Below, piece by piece: positions 12,554 through 13,576 of a stretch of DNA of 13,576 nt. Both the position numbers and the translations under genes were made by a program. The notes under the pieces are model-generated. The model ran no database searches and was not told where the DNA came from. It was given only the letters and a program-made list of their open reading frames with translations. This DNA is from Spirochaetia bacterium (GTDB lineage: Bacteria; Spirochaetota; Spirochaetia; Treponematales; Treponemataceae), in the NCBI GenBank assembly GCA_900769975.1, contig CAAGIR010000260.1, positions 1-13,576 of the forward strand, written 5' to 3'. Numbering within the stretch: position 1 is the stretch's first letter; each line of letters begins with the position of its first letter.

Positions 12554-12898
12554 TTAAATGCAACCGCGCGCTTCAAGTTGCAAATATGCTTCATCACCAC
12601 TATGCGCTACAATCGCAACACCGCCTTTTCGGTTGATGTCCTCTATGCGTTCTCTTTGCGCTGGACTTAATCGCCCGCCGGTTGGGCGTTTACATTCGAT
12701 TGCTACAAATCGCCCCTTGTTGTCGTACCCCTCGAAATCACAAGTTCCGGCATCCGCCGTCTTAATAAATCGCCTGTTTGTTCCTGTGCCGATTACAAAG
12801 CATCCCGTATTTATTCGCTGGAGCTTTATTCCTGTTGCCTTAATAACTTGCTTTACTTGTTTGACCACTTCTTTTTCAGTTATTTTTTTTAATTCCAT
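12554..12898 (-). CDS. VRR-NUC domain nuclease
   Basis: The 114-residue protein is close to the size of a single-domain VRR-NUC. It has GTCDFEGYDNKGRF (D54), VAIECK (E68, K70) and a Q at 81 in SPAQRERIEDINRKGG, forming the PD-(D/E)XK catalytic centre, followed by VAIVAHS. VRR-NUC proteins of phages act on structured or recombining DNA. ATG 12898 was chosen over 12916 because GAGGGC lies 7-12 bases upstream and the longer form adds only six residues inside the preceding gene. It overlaps that gene's end by 10 bases. Confidence 0.88.
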   Translation of the reverse strand: MELKKITEKEVVKQVKQVIKATGIKLQRINTGCFVIGTGTNRRFIKTADAGTCDFEGYDNKGRFVAIECKRPTGGRLSPAQRERIEDINRKGGVAIVAHSGDEAYLQLEARGCI

Positions 12899-13203
12899 TT
12901 CGCGCCCTCTTTGCATTTTGAAAAATCAATAAGGCGGCGAAATTCAAAAACTGTCTTAGCGTTCTTGTTGATGTACACCCAATCTTTGCCGGATGTTTTG
13001 ACGAGAAATTTAATAATGCCGCTTTTAATTTTTCCGACAATTCCGCGATATGTTATGTAAACGCCGCTTTTGTCTGCATAGCCTTTGCAGTCAAAATTAA
13101 TTCCATGCGATTTCTGCCAATCGCTGAACTGTTTTGTGAATTGCTGACGTGTAATATTTCCAGCTCTGTAATTGGTGATTAATTCAAAAGGGTAATCAGT
13201 CAT
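12889..13203 (-). CDS. Hypothetical early protein (104 aa)
   Basis: The 104-residue protein begins MTDYPFELITNYRAGNITRQ, with a first helical part (about residues 1-35) and a beta-rich, basic second part (KSGVYITYRGIVGKIKSGII). It ends CKEGAKWN. No metal site or catalytic motif is evident. AAGGAG precedes ATG 13203. It may be a small DNA-binding or host-takeover protein, but nothing identifies it. Confidence 0.6.
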   Translation of the reverse strand: MTDYPFELITNYRAGNITRQQFTKQFSDWQKSHGINFDCKGYADKSGVYITYRGIVGKIKSGIIKFLVKTSGKDWVYINKNAKTVFEFRRLIDFSKCKEGAKWN

Positions 13204-13214
13204 ATTTAAGCTCC

Positions 13215-13400
13215 TTATTTTTTTAATTTTGATTCAAGCCAGTTCATGCGGCTAACTAAATAGCACTCCCACGCTTCCTCGCGCATCATTTGGGAAGTCT
13301 TAATTTGTGCTTTCTCAATGATTCCTAATTCAATTGCTTTTTCTTCCAGTTCTCGTATCTTTCTGAAAAGCGGGTTATTACTGGTGTTCTTTTTTGTCAT
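13215..13400 (-). CDS. Small coiled protein, hypothetical (61 aa)
   Basis: The 61-residue protein is helical and charged (FRKIRELEEKAIELGIIEKA, MREEAWECYLVSRMNWLESK). It starts at ATG 13400, 7 bases after a GAGGT ribosome-binding site. It is the first gene after the control region at the right end, 11 bases before the next gene, so it likely opens the visible early operon. Function unknown. Confidence 0.55.
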   Translation of the reverse strand: MTKKNTSNNPLFRKIRELEEKAIELGIIEKAQIKTSQMMREEAWECYLVSRMNWLESKLKK

Positions 13401-13425
13401 TTTCAGACCTCGCTTAAAAAAAAAT

Positions 13426-13466
13426 AAAACCCGCTTCGGATTGGTCTGTTATCCGTTGCGGGTTTT
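13426..13466. terminator. Nested hairpin, terminator-like on the minus strand
   Basis: AAAACCCGC pairs with GCGGGTTTT, and inside it CGGAT pairs with ATCCG around the 9-base loop TGGTCTGTT. On the minus strand the stem is followed by A and a T-run, so it should end transcripts entering from the right. Its loop is exactly complementary to a second hairpin loop at 13517-13525. Confidence 0.75.
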
Positions 13467-13470
13467 GATT

Positions 13471-13497
13471 TACGAGTTACCGTAATAGTCGCTCGTA
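13471..13497. other. Small hairpin in the right control region
   Basis: TACGAG (13471-13476) pairs with CTCGTA (13492-13497) around 15 bases. It sits between the two hairpins with complementary loops. Confidence 0.4.
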
Positions 13498-13505
13498 CCG
13501 AAACA

Positions 13506-13538
13506 AGCGGCTACTCAACAGACCAAAAAGTAGCCGTT
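13506..13538. promoter_or_regulatory. Hairpin with kissing-loop complement
   Basis: AGCGGCTACT pairs with AGTAGCCGTT (10 pairs, one G-T) around a 13-base loop. The loop holds AACAGACCA, the exact reverse complement of the whole 9-base loop of the hairpin at 13426-13466. Confidence 0.55.
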
Positions 13539-13560
13539 CGTTTGCCCGTGGCTACTTTTT
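13525..13560. terminator. Bidirectional terminator-like hairpin sharing a strand with 13506-13538
   Basis: AAAAAGTAGCC pairs perfectly with GGCTACTTTTT (11 bp, 14-base loop), with a T-run on either strand. AGTAGCC is also the 3' strand of the hairpin at 13506-13538, so the two folds exclude each other, as in an attenuator. Confidence 0.7.
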
Positions 13561-13576
13561 CGCCTGTTGTTGATAC

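Noticed and set aside
1..13576. CRISPR array or diversity-generating retroelement within the window
   Set aside because: No regularly spaced repeats, no reverse transcriptase and no template repeat could be found by reading.

Overview
The window is part of a tailed phage or prophage of siphovirus type. Every supported gene lies on the minus strand, so transcription runs from high to low coordinates. The head-to-tail genes resemble those of Listeria A118-type phages: GP20 scaffold, major capsid, connector, three minor capsid proteins, tail tube and Gp15. The host cannot be fixed from the sequence. A low-GC Firmicute or a spirochaete such as Treponema would both fit, given the moderate GC content, the A118-like module and the C-type-lectin-like (DUF6273-like) proteins. 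No host genes, integrase, terminase, portal, lysis genes, CRISPR array or insertion sequence are visible.

Layout in transcription order. (1) 13576-13401 is a non-coding control region. It holds two nested hairpins whose loops are fully complementary and a second strong terminator-like hairpin that shares a strand with one of them. (2) 13400-12554 carries two small unknown genes and a VRR-NUC nuclease. (3) 12548-12421 is a compact, multi-helix non-coding element that looks like a structured RNA. (4) 12374-10038 is a recombination module: a small protein, a PD-(D/E)XK exonuclease with a C-terminal cysteine cluster, SSB, and a Rad52/Sak3-like annealing protein. (5) 10025-8579 has a NinB-like protein, a DUF6273-like protein set between two 20-bp direct repeats, and a small helical protein. 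(6) 8582-6937 is a replication module: an HNH-like protein, a DUF6291-type replication protein and a DnaC-like helicase loader. (7) 6971-5849 has three unknown small early genes, one with a zinc-ribbon pattern. (8) 5848-5580 is an early/late boundary with terminators and a putative promoter. (9) 5579-1454 is the head and connector/tail module. (10) 1430-1 holds a 54-residue gene, a small beta-rich protein and a tail/appendage-type C-type-lectin-like protein cut by the left edge.

The exonuclease makes single strands, SSB coats them and the annealing protein pairs them. The initiator and DnaC-like loader would bring a host or phage helicase to the origin. The annealing protein, the initiator and SSB all end in an acidic tail finishing in Phe, as in the bacterial SSB C-terminal tip. 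Several genes overlap by ATGA or a few bases, so translation is probably coupled.

Most worth a second look are the kissing-loop/attenuator-like region at the right end, the structured RNA candidate at 12421-12548, the cassette-like DUF6273 gene between direct repeats, and the missing portal/terminase block upstream of the scaffold gene.
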